A DNA stretch of 46,077 nt from Paracoccaceae bacterium (GTDB taxonomy: Bacteria; Pseudomonadota; Alphaproteobacteria; Rhodobacterales; Rhodobacteraceae), in the NCBI GenBank assembly GCA_018222585.1, contig JAAFAB010000018.1:1-46077 (forward strand), given 5' to 3'. Below, piece by piece: positions 8,473 through 16,946 of this stretch. The notes beneath the pieces are model-generated. The model did no database searches and was not told the DNA's origin. It was given only the letters and a program-made list of their open reading frames with translations. Made by a program: the position numbers and the translations under genes. Positions within the stretch are counted from its first letter, which is position 1; the number at the start of each line of letters is the position of its first letter.

Positions 8473-9309
8473 ATGCTGCCGAAGACCAGACCCATGACCG
8501 CGCTGCGCCGCCTTGCGGCCAGGCTTGCCCTGCCCGTGGCGCTTGCCCTGCCCGCGGCCCTGGCGCTGCCCGCCACGCCCGCGACGGCCCAGGGCGTGAT
8601 GCCCATCGTGACCTCCGTCGGGCTCGACAGCCTGACCTGCCCGCGCTCGACCGTGCGCCTCGGCGTGCTGGGCGACAGCCTGGCCGACGGGCTCTGGGCC
8701 GCGGTGGAACGGGCGCTTGGCCAGTGCGGCAGCGTCGAGGTGCTGCGCCTGACCCAGGTGTCGGACGGGCTGACCCATACGCCGCCCGAGGAATGGATGA
8801 CCCGCTTCGACGCCGCCACCCAGAGCACCGACGCCCAGGACGTGTTCATCGTCCAGATCGGCGCCAACGACCTGCGCGGCATCCGCGCCGACCGCGAGCG
8901 GGTGAACTACGGCACGCCCGAATGGGACACCCTCTATGCCCGCCGCGTCGGCGAGCTGGCCGAGGCGCTTTCCGCCCGCGCCGACCGCATCCTCTGGGTC
9001 GGCCTGCCGGTGGTCGGCGAAGGCCGTTTCGAACCCGAGTACCAGCATGTGAACGCGCTGATCTCGCAGACCCTCGCGGCGCTCAACCTGCCCTTCACCG
9101 ACATCCGCGAACTGTCGCGCTTCGGCGCGCCGGACTTCGCCATGAATGCCGTGGTCAACGGCGCCACCCGGCAGCTGCGCGCCCCCGACAAGATCCATTT
9201 CACCCCCCTGGGATACGAGCTCATCGCCTCGGCGCTCGCCCCCGAGATCAAGGAGGCGATGGCCGTCCGTGACCGCAAGACGCTCTTTGGCAATGCCACC
9301 CTTCAATAG
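8473..9309 (+). CDS. Exported SGNH/GDSL hydrolase (DUF459-like)
   Basis: A periplasmic SGNH-fold esterase or acetyltransferase of 278 residues. The signal peptide runs to about residue 40 (cleavage after ATA). Block I is LGVLGDSLADG with the nucleophile S69, block III is QIGAND with the oxyanion asparagine, and block V is DKIHF with D239 and H242. All catalytic positions are present. The start at ATG 8473 has GGGGACAGAG upstream. It overlaps the next SGNH gene by 17 bases and lies just before an MBOAT acyltransferase. In known polysaccharide and peptidoglycan O-acetylation systems SGNH proteins transfer or remove acyl groups delivered by an MBOAT, so that role is inferred. The target glycan is not shown by the sequence. 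Confidence 0.85.
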   Translation: MLPKTRPMTALRRLAARLALPVALALPAALALPATPATAQGVMPIVTSVGLDSLTCPRSTVRLGVLGDSLADGLWAAVERALGQCGSVEVLRLTQVSDGLTHTPPEEWMTRFDAATQSTDAQDVFIVQIGANDLRGIRADRERVNYGTPEWDTLYARRVGELAEALSARADRILWVGLPVVGEGRFEPEYQHVNALISQTLAALNLPFTDIRELSRFGAPDFAMNAVVNGATRQLRAPDKIHFTPLGYELIASALAPEIKEAMAVRDRKTLFGNATLQ

Positions 9310-10123
9310 GCTGCGCCGCCTCTGCGGGCTGATGCTGCTGGCCGCGCTGCCGGTGGCCGGCTGCACCTCGGCGCAGGATCTCGGCCAGAAGCTGACCCGC
9401 GCCCCCGAGGCCCGCGCCACGCCCGTCAGCGCCCCCGCCCGCCGCTTCACCGCCGAAGAGCCCGCGACCCTGCTGGTCATCGGCGACAGCCTGGCGGATG
9501 GCTTCGGAATGCTGCTGATCCAGCGCGCCGAGGCCCGTGGGCTGAACCTGCGCGTGGTCAACCGGGGCCGCAACTCGACCGGGCTGTCGCGTGGCGATTT
9601 CTATGACTGGCCGGGCAACTTCAGCGGCATGGTCTCGGCGCTGCATCCCGATTTCACCGTGGCGCATTTCGGCTCGAACGACATGCAGTCGATCCGCACC
9701 GCCGAGGGCACCGTGCCCTTCCAGACCGAGGCCTGGGATGCCAGCTACAAGGCGCGCGCCGCCGGCATCGTCTCCGAGGCCACGGCGGCGGGCGCGCTGT
9801 TCTACATGATCGGCCCGGCGCCGGACCGGAACGAGAAGCTGAACGCCCACCTCGAGCATGTGAACCCGCTGCTGGCGGACGCGGCGCAGCAGAACGGCGG
9901 GATCTATTTCCCGCTGGCGCCCTATGCCTCGGGGCCGGGGTTCAGCTGGGTGTCCAGCACGACGCTGGGGGACCAGACACTGACCATCCGGTCGGGCGAC
10001 GGGTCGCATTTCACCATCCGGGGTTACCAGATGGTCGCCGACCTGATCCTGGACGACATGGTGCGGCGCGTGCCCTCGCTGGTCCCCGCGCCCGAACAGC
10101 TGGCCTTCATGAGGCTGCAGTAA
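9293..10123 (+). CDS. SGNH/GDSL hydrolase lipoprotein (DUF459-like)
   Basis: A second SGNH hydrolase of 276 residues, paralogous to its upstream neighbour. It starts at ATG 9293, inside the end of that gene, because this start gives a lipoprotein signal: MPPFNRLRRLCGLMLL, then LPVAGC with lipidated Cys24. Catalytic motifs are VIGDSLADG (S66), FGSND, and DGSHF (D236 and H239). It is therefore probably anchored in a membrane facing the periplasm, whereas its partner is soluble. The stop is followed after 7 bases by the MBOAT start, consistent with one operon. Transfer or hydrolysis of O-acyl groups on an envelope glycan is the likely activity; the two paralogues may do opposite or successive steps. 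Confidence 0.85.
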   Translation: MPPFNRLRRLCGLMLLAALPVAGCTSAQDLGQKLTRAPEARATPVSAPARRFTAEEPATLLVIGDSLADGFGMLLIQRAEARGLNLRVVNRGRNSTGLSRGDFYDWPGNFSGMVSALHPDFTVAHFGSNDMQSIRTAEGTVPFQTEAWDASYKARAAGIVSEATAAGALFYMIGPAPDRNEKLNAHLEHVNPLLADAAQQNGGIYFPLAPYASGPGFSWVSSTTLGDQTLTIRSGDGSHFTIRGYQMVADLILDDMVRRVPSLVPAPEQLAFMRLQ

Positions 10124-10130
10124 GTCCCGG

Positions 10131-11516
10131 ATGGTCTTCCCGACACTCGACTTCGTGCTGTTCTTCGCCCTGGTGCTGGGGCTGAACCTTGCGCTCTTCC
10201 GCCTGAACGGCTGGCGCAAGGGGATGCTGATCGCGGCCTCCTTCTGGTTCTACGCCGCCTGGGATGTGCGCTTCCTGGCGCTGATGAGCGGGGTGATCCT
10301 GCTGGCCTGGATCGGCGGCCTGCCCGGCGCGCGCAAAGCCACCGCCCTGCGCACGCTCTGCATCGCCGGACTTCTGGGGTGTCTGGCCTTCTTCAAGTAT
10401 TTCAACTTCTTCCTGCTGTCCTTCGCCAACCTGCTGGGCGAAGCGGGGCTGAGCCGGGATTTCTCCTGGGCGCAGGTCGTCCTGCCCGTGGGCATCTCGT
10501 TCTACGTCTTCCAGGCGATCAGCTACATCGTCGACTGCGCACGCGCCGACGTGCCGCCGCGCCGCAACCCCTTCGACGTGGCGCTTTACGTCAGCTTCTT
10601 CCCCCAGCTCGTCGCCGGCCCCATCGTGCGCGCGGCCGAGTTCCTGCCCCAGCTCGACCGCCCCGAGCGGCCCACCTCGGCCATGCGCGGCATGGCCGTG
10701 GCGCTGATCCTGGCGGGCATGGTCAAGAAACTGGTGGTGGCCAACTACGTCGCCGTGCTGCTGGTCGATCCGGTCTATACGAACCCCGCCGCCCAAGGCG
10801 CGCCGCAGGCCCTCGCCGCCCTGCTGGGCTACGCGGTGCAGATCTACTGCGACTTCTCGGGCTATTCCGATATCGCCATCGGGGTGGCGCTTCTGCTGGG
10901 CTACCGCTTCAGCGCCAACTTCAACCAGCCCTACCGGGCCGCCAGCTTCCGCGAGTTCTGGCAGCGCTGGCATATCTCGCTGTCCACATGGATCCGCGAT
11001 TACCTCTACATCCCGCTGGGAGGCAATCGCGGCGGCAAGGCACGGCAGGCGGTGACGCTGCTGGTGGTCATGGGGCTGGCAGGGCTTTGGCACGGCGCGG
11101 CCTGGACCTTCGTGATCTGGGGGCTGGCGCATGGCGCGCTGGTGGCGGGGGAACGGCTGAGCGGCCAGCACCGCGCCACCTCTCTGCGGCCCCTGCGCAT
11201 CGGGGTGGTCTTCACGCTGGTGACGCTGCTCTGGCTGCCTTTCCGTGCCCGCGACATGGGTCAGGTGGGTGAGATGCTGGGCGCGCTGATCCGCCCCGCC
11301 AGTGAGTTCTCGCTTGCCTTGCATCCCTTCGCGCTGGTGCTGATCGGCGCGGGCCTCATGATCTCGGCCCTGCCGCTGCGCTGGTTCACCCGCAGCGGGC
11401 AGGCCCTTGGCCGCATCGGGCCCGAGCTGCAGGCGGGTGCGCTGGCGCTTGGCCTCGTGATCCTCTTCGCCATGGCGCAAGAGGGCACGGCGCCCTTCAT
11501 CTACTTCCAGTTCTAG
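10131..11516 (+). CDS. MBOAT family membrane O-acyltransferase (AlgI/DltB-like)
   Basis: A multi-pass inner-membrane acyltransferase, 461 residues, that would pass acyl groups from a cytoplasmic donor to a periplasmic acceptor. The N-terminus (MVFPTLDFVLFF) and the FWFYAAWD segment near residue 38 are typical of AlgI-type proteins. The conserved core includes QIYCDFSGYSDIAIG at 237-251, FWQRWHISLSTWIRDYLYIPLG at 276-297 (His281), and the catalytic-type histidine His321 in GLWHGAAW. About ten hydrophobic segments are visible. It follows two SGNH hydrolases with near-zero spacing and precedes a tiny membrane protein, the arrangement used for glycan O-acetylation. There are no alginate, cellulose or teichoic acid genes nearby, so the acceptor is unknown. 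Confidence 0.92.
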   Translation: MVFPTLDFVLFFALVLGLNLALFRLNGWRKGMLIAASFWFYAAWDVRFLALMSGVILLAWIGGLPGARKATALRTLCIAGLLGCLAFFKYFNFFLLSFANLLGEAGLSRDFSWAQVVLPVGISFYVFQAISYIVDCARADVPPRRNPFDVALYVSFFPQLVAGPIVRAAEFLPQLDRPERPTSAMRGMAVALILAGMVKKLVVANYVAVLLVDPVYTNPAAQGAPQALAALLGYAVQIYCDFSGYSDIAIGVALLLGYRFSANFNQPYRAASFREFWQRWHISLSTWIRDYLYIPLGGNRGGKARQAVTLLVVMGLAGLWHGAAWTFVIWGLAHGALVAGERLSGQHRATSLRPLRIGVVFTLVTLLWLPFRARDMGQVGEMLGALIRPASEFSLALHPFALVLIGAGLMISALPLRWFTRSGQALGRIGPELQAGALALGLVILFAMAQEGTAPFIYFQF

Positions 11517-11524
11517 GGGGCACC

Positions 11525-11755
11525 ATGGCGCGCAATCTCCGCTTCCTGCTGACCCTCTGGCTGGCGCTGGTGCTGCTCTGGGCCTTCTCGGGCGACCGCA
11601 TCGTCGACTGGGTGTTCGAGCTGCCCCTGCCCGATCCGCTGATGGATCCCCTGCTGGATGCCGTCTTTTGGGGGGAAGACCTGAAAGCCGCCCTCGGCCT
11701 GCCCGATCTGTTTGGCGCTCTGCGCGCCCTGCTGCACGGGCTTGCCGGCCTCTAG
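11525..11755 (+). CDS. Small single-pass membrane protein of the MBOAT cluster, 76 aa
   Basis: It starts 8 bases after the MBOAT stop, behind GGGGG, so it is probably cotranslated with it. One N-terminal hydrophobic segment (LLTLWLALVLLWAF, about residues 8-22) is followed by an acidic, proline-containing stretch (ELPLPDPLMDPLLDAV) and an amphipathic C-terminus. It resembles no family I know. By position it may be an accessory subunit of the acyltransferase, as small membrane proteins are in other MBOAT/SGNH systems, but that is inference. Its stop overlaps the stop of the convergent Hsp70-like gene by 4 bases. Confidence 0.65.
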   Translation: MARNLRFLLTLWLALVLLWAFSGDRIVDWVFELPLPDPLMDPLLDAVFWGEDLKAALGLPDLFGALRALLHGLAGL

Positions 11756-12990
11756 GCCGTGGCCAGCGCCAGCCCGTCGACGATCGCCGTGAAGGCGGCA
11801 GAGCGGCGCAGGGTCGCGCCCGGACAGATCGCCTGCGCTTCTTCCTGCACCAGCGCCATCAGGCTGGAGCCACCGACGAGGATCACCGAAGAGACCTGCT
11901 GAGGCATCACCCCCGCCTGCATCAGCGTGGCATAGATCGCCCCCTTCAGCGCCTCGCGCGCTTCGCTCAGCGCGGCATTGACCGAGCCCGAGGTGGTGCG
12001 CGCGCTCAGCCCCTTCTCGATCATCCCCATCTCGATCTGCCCGGCGCCCGAGGCCGAGTTTGCCCCGATCTTGCCCGCCTCGACCGCAAAGGCCAGCTCG
12101 TGCCCCAGCTGGTCCTCGATCACCGAGGCAAGCCGCTCCATCGGGCGCTTCTCGACTGCATGGGCCAGCATGTCGGCCACGGCCCGCTGGGTCTCTCCGG
12201 TATAGAGGAAAGGGATCTTGGCCCAGGTGGACAGCTCGACGTAGATCGGTTTCGGCACCGGCAGCAGGCCCTCACCAAAGCTGCGGCGCAGCTCTCCGCC
12301 CAACCCCAGCAAGGGCATGGCATGGGTCATCGAGACCGCGTGGTCGAAGTCCGTCCCGCCCAGCCGGATGCCATGGCTGCCGAGGATCTCGATGCCGTTG
12401 CCCTTGGCGCGGAACAAGGTGAAGTCCGAGGTGCCGCCGCCGATATCGACGATCAGCCCCATCTCGCCCGGATGCCCGTCGCCCAGGCTGGCCAGCGCGG
12501 CGGCCTCGGGTTCGAACATGAAAGCGATCTCGGTAAAGCCCGCCGCCGCGTAGCAGCCGCGCAGGTCGGCCTCGGCGCGGGCGTCCCGTTCGGGATCGGC
12601 GGTGTGGAAATGTACCGGGCGGCCCGAGAGGACGGCAGAGTAGCTCTGCCCGGTCTCGGCCTCGGCGCGCCGCTTCACCGCGACGAGGAACTCGGTGACG
12701 ATCTCGGCCAGGGTCCGGCGTTTACCGCCGACCTGCCGCTTTTCGTGGAACAGCGAGGTGCCCAGCACCGATTTCAGCGCCCGCATATAGCGCCCCTCTT
12801 CGCCGTCGATCAGCGCCTCGGCGGCGGCGGAGCCGATCAGCATCGGCCCGCCTTCGCTGCGGAAGAAGACGGCGGTCGGCAGGGTCTCCTCGCCGGCCTC
12901 GACCGCGATGCGGCGCAGCTGCCCGCCTTCCAGCACGGCGGCGGCAGAGTTCGAGGTACCGAAGTCGATGGCAAGCACGGGACGGGACAT
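11752..12990 (-). CDS. Hsp70 family protein, YegD-like
   Basis: An actin/Hsp70-fold ATPase of 412 residues. Phosphate loop 1 is AIDFGTSNS (about residues 6-14), phosphate loop 2 is VDIGGGTSDF, and the adenosine motif is VILVGGSS. The usual substrate-binding and lid domains of DnaK (a further 230 or so residues) are absent, and the length and layout fit the YegD group, whose function is poorly known. The start at ATG 12990 has AGGAG upstream. The gene reads in the same direction as the nqr genes and follows the CBS gene by about 70 bases, so it may be the last gene of that transcript, but a role in NQR assembly would be speculation. Confidence 0.87.
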   Translation of the reverse strand: MSRPVLAIDFGTSNSAAAVLEGGQLRRIAVEAGEETLPTAVFFRSEGGPMLIGSAAAEALIDGEEGRYMRALKSVLGTSLFHEKRQVGGKRRTLAEIVTEFLVAVKRRAEAETGQSYSAVLSGRPVHFHTADPERDARAEADLRGCYAAAGFTEIAFMFEPEAAALASLGDGHPGEMGLIVDIGGGTSDFTLFRAKGNGIEILGSHGIRLGGTDFDHAVSMTHAMPLLGLGGELRRSFGEGLLPVPKPIYVELSTWAKIPFLYTGETQRAVADMLAHAVEKRPMERLASVIEDQLGHELAFAVEAGKIGANSASGAGQIEMGMIEKGLSARTTSGSVNAALSEAREALKGAIYATLMQAGVMPQQVSSVILVGGSSLMALVQEEAQAICPGATLRRSAAFTAIVDGLALATA

Positions 12991-13061
12991 GGCAAGGCTC
13001 CTGCGGACGGCGAGCCTGCCGGGCTAGAGCACCCGCGCCCGCCCCGCAAGGGCAAACGCGC

Positions 13062-13451
13062 CTAGCCCATCTCCAGCAGTGCCGAAAGCACATCCGAGCG
13101 GCGCAACATGCCGACAAGCTGACCGCCCTCCAGCACCGGGAAGATACGGTGCGGATGGGTGACGAAAGCCTCGGCGGCGGTAATCAGGTCGTCATCGGCC
13201 TGCAGGCAGACCGGATCACGGGTCATGCTGCCTTCAACGGTGCCCTTCCATTCCTGGTAGTAGCTGGCCTGCAGCGCGGGGCGGAAACAATCCTTCTGGC
13301 TGAGGATCCCGGCCAGTTGCCCCGAGGCATCCAGCACCGGCGCGGCGGCGGCCCGGGCCTCGGCCAGAAGGGCGGCGGCGCGGCGCATCGGTGTCTCGGG
13401 GCCAAGCGGCACCCACTCCGTCCGCATGATCGTCGCGATGCGCGTCCTCAT
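13062..13451 (-). CDS. Tandem CBS-domain protein, 129 aa
   Basis: Two CBS motifs make up nearly the whole protein. The first covers about residues 5-60 (VPLGPETPMRRAAALLAEARAAAAPVLD, then LAGILSQKD). The second covers about 72-127 (VCLQADDDLITAAEAFVTHPHRIFPVLE, then LVGMLRRSDVL). Such stand-alone pairs bind adenine nucleotides and act as sensors. There is no membrane segment. Its ATG overlaps the nqrM stop by 4 bases (ATGA), so it is translationally coupled to the NQR operon and may report the energy state to it or to a partner. This coupling is seen in the sequence; the sensing role is inferred. Confidence 0.87.
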   Translation of the reverse strand: MRTRIATIMRTEWVPLGPETPMRRAAALLAEARAAAAPVLDASGQLAGILSQKDCFRPALQASYYQEWKGTVEGSMTRDPVCLQADDDLITAAEAFVTHPHRIFPVLEGGQLVGMLRRSDVLSALLEMG

Positions 13452-13615
13452 GCCTCGTCCCCGTGCTTGCGGTTCGGGCAGAAGGCGCAGTCGGCGCCCT
13501 TGACGCAGGACGCCCCGCCGCAGGAGGTCTGCACCGGCCCGCGTCCGAAGGCCAGGCCGAGGGCCAGCCCGCCGGCAGCCAGCAGGAAGATGACGAGGGT
13601 GATGAGGATTTCCAT
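13448..13615 (-). CDS. nqrM: NqrM, Na+-NQR maturation protein, 55 aa
   Basis: A 55-residue protein with one N-terminal membrane helix (ILITLVIFLLAAGGLALGLAF) and four cysteines at 32, 37, 43 and 46 in TSCGGASCVKGADCAFC. This is the pattern of NqrM (DUF539), which is needed to insert the iron centre between NqrD and NqrE. It starts at ATG 13615, 30 bases after the nqrF stop, and ends in an ATGA overlap with the CBS gene. Its presence at the end of the operon supports a functional Na+-NQR rather than an Rnf complex. Confidence 0.88.
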   Translation of the reverse strand: MEILITLVIFLLAAGGLALGLAFGRGPVQTSCGGASCVKGADCAFCPNRKHGDEA

Positions 13616-13645
13616 TCAGCGTGCTCCTGACCGGTATGCCATGAC

Positions 13646-14878
13646 TCAGACCCCGAAATCGTCGTTGAAGATATGGTCGGGCTCGACGCCCAGCCTTGCA
13701 AGTGTCGCGAGCACCGCCGAGATCATCACCGGTGGGCCGCAGAGGTAATACTCGCAGTCCTCGGGCGCGGGATGGTCGCGCAGCGCCCGCATCACCGTAT
13801 CATGAATGAAGCCCGTCGCCCCGGTCCAGCGGTCCCCGGGCGCCGGATCCGACAGCGCCGGGGTCCAGGTGAAATTGGGATGCCCCGCCGCGATGCCGTC
13901 GAATTCCTCGACATAGAACAGGTCCGCCAGGGCGCGCGCGCCGTAGAAGTAGCGCATCCGGCGCGTGCTCCCCAGGCCCGCCTGCTCGTGGATCATCGCC
14001 CGCAGCGGCGCCATGCCGACCCCGCCACCGATGAAGATCATTTCGGCCCCGGTGTCCTGCACGTGGATCTCGCCGAAGGGGCCCGAGGCCTGCACCTCGT
14101 CCCCCGGCTGGCGGGCGAAGAGCCAGGAGGAGACGACGCCGGGCGGGATCTCCTCTTCGCGGCCCGCCGGCGGCACGGCGAGGCGGATATTGAAGACCAC
14201 CCGGCCCGCCGCCGTGTCCTTGGGGCGCGAGGCGATGGAATAGGCCCGGGTGACCGCCGCGTCAGAGCGGCGGCGCAGGGTGTCCCAGCGGGCCTCGTGC
14301 CAGGTGGCGCGGAAGGCCTCGTCGACGGGCATGGTCGAGAAATCGAGGCGATAGGCCGGCGCCGTCAGCTGCAGGAAGCCCCCGGCGCGAAAGTCGAAGG
14401 GCTGGCCCTCGGGCAGTTCCAGCACCAGTTCCCGGATCAGCGGCGCCATCATGCGGTTCGAGACGACCTTGCAGGTGAAGCCGCCAGTAGCCTCAAGGAA
14501 GGCGTCGGGCACGGTGACCTCGCAGGCGCCGCGCAGGGCGGTCTGGCAGGCCAGCCTGGTGCCCGCCTTGCGCTCGGCCGCCGAGAGCACGCCGCGTTCG
14601 GTCGCCCCCGCCTCGCCCGCGCCCTCGCCCGAGACCCGGACCCGGCACAGCCCGCAGGTGCCCGAGCCGCCACAGGCCGCCGGGATGCCGATGCCCGCCC
14701 CGTGCAGCACCCCCAGCAGGCGGTCGCTACGCGCCGCCTCGATCTGCCGCGTGCCGTTGACTGTCACCGTCACCGCGCTTTTCGGCACCAGCCGGGCCCG
14801 CGCCATCAGCAGGCCAAGGGTCAGCCCCAGCACCAGCAGGACGACGACGACACTGGCGATCAGGATCTCTTCGGTCAT
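13646..14878 (-). CDS. nqrF: Na+-NQR subunit F, NADH-oxidising flavoprotein
   Basis: The electron entry subunit, 410 residues: it oxidises NADH and passes electrons through FAD to a 2Fe-2S centre. One N-terminal membrane helix (residues 4-25) precedes a ferredoxin domain with ligands Cys69, Cys75, Cys78 and Cys111. A ferredoxin reductase part follows, with the FAD motif RAYSIAS, the NADH motif [10 protein letters not shown] and the C-terminal YYLCGPPVM. Residue numbers match the usual NqrF cysteines almost exactly. The start at ATG 14878 overlaps the nqrE stop by 4 bases; an upstream in-frame extension inside nqrE is not used. No ApbE flavin transferase gene follows within the window. Confidence 0.95.
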   Translation of the reverse strand: MTEEILIASVVVVLLVLGLTLGLLMARARLVPKSAVTVTVNGTRQIEAARSDRLLGVLHGAGIGIPAACGGSGTCGLCRVRVSGEGAGEAGATERGVLSAAERKAGTRLACQTALRGACEVTVPDAFLEATGGFTCKVVSNRMMAPLIRELVLELPEGQPFDFRAGGFLQLTAPAYRLDFSTMPVDEAFRATWHEARWDTLRRRSDAAVTRAYSIASRPKDTAAGRVVFNIRLAVPPAGREEEIPPGVVSSWLFARQPGDEVQASGPFGEIHVQDTGAEMIFIGGGVGMAPLRAMIHEQAGLGSTRRMRYFYGARALADLFYVEEFDGIAAGHPNFTWTPALSDPAPGDRWTGATGFIHDTVMRALRDHPAPEDCEYYLCGPPVMISAVLATLARLGVEPDHIFNDDFGV

Positions 14879-15483
14879 GGCGCGGCCATCTGGGCAAAGG
14901 AGGAAAAGCCGAGCGACATCAGCCCGGCCAGCACGAAGGTGATGCCGAGGCCGCGCAGCCCGGCGGGCAGGTCCGCATAGGCCAGCCGCGCCCGGATCGC
15001 CGAGAGCATGGTCACCGCCAGCGCGAACCCGGTGCCGCCGCCGAGGCCGAAGACCGCCCCCTCGGCCAGCGTGTAGTCGCGTTCCACCATGAACAGGCTG
15101 CCGGCAAGGATCGCGCATTGCACGGTCAGCAGCGGCAGGAAGACCCCGAAGGCGGCATGGACGGCGGGCAGGAAGCGGTCCAGCAGCATCTCCAGCAGCT
15201 GCACCACGGCGGCGATGACCCCGATGAAGGCGATGAGCGAGAGATAGGACAAGTCGATTCCCGGATAGCCCGCCCAGCCAAGCGCCCCCGGCGCCAGCAC
15301 GGCGCGGTAGATCAGCTGGTTCAGCGGCACCGTCACCCCCATCACCGCGATCATCGCCACGCCGAGACCGATGGCGGTCTCGGGGCGTTTTGACAGCGCG
15401 AGGAAGGTGCAGAGCCCGAGGAACAGCGTCAGCGGCAGGTTCTCGACGAAGGTGGCGGAAAGGTAGAGATCCCAGAGGCTCAT
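14875..15483 (-). CDS. nqrE: Na+-NQR subunit E
   Basis: An integral membrane subunit of 202 residues with six hydrophobic segments, a paralogue of NqrD. Cys25 (FLGLCTF) and Cys123 (TVQCAILAG) are the ligands expected for the iron centre held between NqrD and NqrE in the membrane. Other typical NqrE stretches are [12 protein letters not shown] and [14 protein letters not shown]. It overlaps nqrF and nqrD by 4 bases at either end, so translation is coupled along the operon. Confidence 0.94.
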   Translation of the reverse strand: MSLWDLYLSATFVENLPLTLFLGLCTFLALSKRPETAIGLGVAMIAVMGVTVPLNQLIYRAVLAPGALGWAGYPGIDLSYLSLIAFIGVIAAVVQLLEMLLDRFLPAVHAAFGVFLPLLTVQCAILAGSLFMVERDYTLAEGAVFGLGGGTGFALAVTMLSAIRARLAYADLPAGLRGLGITFVLAGLMSLGFSSFAQMAAP

Positions 15484-16145
15484 TCCCCGCCCTCCCCGAC
15501 CTTGGGCAGCGGGAATTCCAGCGGCTCGGCCTGTTCCGGGCGCAGTGAGCGGATCGCCCAGACCAGCCCGCCCAGCAGGAAGAAGGCCGAGGGCGCCAGC
15601 ATCATCAGCGCCAGCGGGGTGAACCAGCCGCCCTCCTCGGCCAGCGGCAGCACCGGGTAGCCCAGAAGCGTGCCCGCCCCGAACAACTCGCGCAGCGCGC
15701 CGATCGAGATCAGCACCAGCGAATAGCCAAGCCCGTTGCCGAGCGCGTCGATCATCGCGGGCAGCGGCGGGTTGTGGCGGGCGAAGCTTTCGGTGCGGCC
15801 CAGCACGAGGCAGTTGGTGGTGATCAGGCTGACGAAGACCGACAGGCTCTGACTGATCTCGAACAGGTAAGCCTGCAAGAGCTGGTCGATGACGATCACC
15901 AGCGAGGCGACGATGACGATCTGCACGATCAGCCGGATCGCGTCGGGGATATGGCGGCGGATCAGGCTGATGATCCCCGCCGAAAGCACCAGCACCACGC
16001 TCAGCGAGGCGGCCATGGTCAGCGCCGTCGGCAGCTGCGTCGTCACCGCAAGCGCCGAGCAGATGCCGAGGATCTGCAAGGTCACCGGGTTCTGCCGGAT
16101 CAGCGGATCGGTCAGCGTCGACCAGAGGGGGGACGGCGCGGTCAT
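15480..16145 (-). CDS. nqrD: Na+-NQR subunit D
   Basis: An integral membrane subunit of 221 residues. It begins with a cytoplasmic [17 protein letters not shown] segment and has six membrane helices. Cys29 and Cys112 ([10 protein letters not shown]) are at the positions known for the intramembrane iron centre shared with NqrE. The [11 protein letters not shown] signature is clear. It lies 3 bases after the nqrC stop and overlaps nqrE by 4 bases. The C-terminal tail after the last helix is slightly longer than usual and ends in GEGGE. Confidence 0.94.
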   Translation of the reverse strand: MTAPSPLWSTLTDPLIRQNPVTLQILGICSALAVTTQLPTALTMAASLSVVLVLSAGIISLIRRHIPDAIRLIVQIVIVASLVIVIDQLLQAYLFEISQSLSVFVSLITTNCLVLGRTESFARHNPPLPAMIDALGNGLGYSLVLISIGALRELFGAGTLLGYPVLPLAEEGGWFTPLALMMLAPSAFFLLGGLVWAIRSLRPEQAEPLEFPLPKVGEGGE

Positions 16146-16148
16146 GGC

Positions 16149-16946
16149 CTAGAACTCCCCGCGCCGGACGGCCTCGATCAGCGGCCCGTAGCCCTGCGGC
16201 CCCAGCCAGAAGCGGATCATCCGCGTCATCGCCGAGGACGTGCGGGTGGCGCCGGTGATGCCGTCGACCTCGTATTCGCTGGCGGCCGGGCCCTTGGCGA
16301 CGGCAAAGCGGAGATCGCCGCGCGCATCCATGGTGCGCACCCCGCCGAAGGACGAGAGCCAGGCCGGTTCCTCGATCCGCGCGCCGAGGCCGGGGGTTTC
16401 CGACTGGCCGGTGATCGCCAGCCCGGCGATGGTCTGCATGTCGCCGCGCAGCGCCAGGATGGCGTCGATGCGCCCGTTGTAGCCCGCCCCTGAAATCGGC
16501 AGCAGCATCAGCGAGATGCCCTCTCCGCCGCGCAGCAGGAAGACCTGCGCATAATCGGGGCGAGAGCCCAGCCCGGCGAGATCCTCCCCCGGCGCCAGCG
16601 CGGTCCAGTTGGCCATGTCGGCCAGCGCGGCTTCCAGCGTCTCAGGGGTCACCTCGGTCGCGGCGCGGGCCTTGTTCAGGTCGATGATGACGCTCGACAG
16701 GGTGCCGCCGCTCTCGGCCAGCAGCTCGGACATGCCGGGCACGCCGGCGACCAGCGCCTCGATCCGCGCCTGCTGCTCGGCGGCGCGGTTGGCGGACTGG
16801 ATCGGGCGCAGCACCACCGTGGCACCGCTGACCAGCAGCGCGCAGGCGGCCGAGACCAGGAAGGCCATGGCCAGGGTCTTGGTCCGGCTCTCGTTGGGCA
16901 GGGCCAGCAGCCGGCGCCAGGCGGCGAAGGGGTTCAGATCAGCCAA
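16149..16946 (-). CDS. nqrC: Na+-NQR subunit C, covalent FMN protein
   Basis: A 265-residue subunit with one N-terminal membrane helix (about residues 24-46) and a periplasmic FMN domain. The FMN attachment motif DGITGAT places the flavin on Thr234, followed by the usual [10 protein letters not shown] segment. I take TTG 16946 as the start because GGAGG lies 7 bases upstream and the protein then begins [20 protein letters not shown] as NqrC should. Earlier in-frame starts lie deep in nqrB. The gene overlaps the nqrB end by 8 bases. FMN loading needs ApbE, which is not in this window. Confidence 0.92.
   Translation of the reverse strand: MADLNPFAAWRRLLALPNESRTKTLAMAFLVSAACALLVSGATVVLRPIQSANRAAEQQARIEALVAGVPGMSELLAESGGTLSSVIIDLNKARAATEVTPETLEAALADMANWTALAPGEDLAGLGSRPDYAQVFLLRGGEGISLMLLPISGAGYNGRIDAILALRGDMQTIAGLAITGQSETPGLGARIEEPAWLSSFGGVRTMDARGDLRFAVAKGPAASEYEVDGITGATRTSSAMTRMIRFWLGPQGYGPLIEAVRRGEF

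Noticed and set aside
5922..8882. 986-codon open frame on the minus strand
   Set aside because: Antisense to the CxxC-repeat protein and the first SGNH gene, both with signal peptides and domains; the translated product has no domain and is rich in Gly, Arg and Gln.
11668..13065. 465-codon open frame on the plus strand
   Set aside because: Opposite the Hsp70-like gene, with Arg/Gln-rich random composition.
13646..15118. nqrF starting at 15118 with an 80-residue N-terminal extension
   Set aside because: The extension is nqrE read in another frame; ATG 14878 gives the exact family N-terminus and cysteine numbering.
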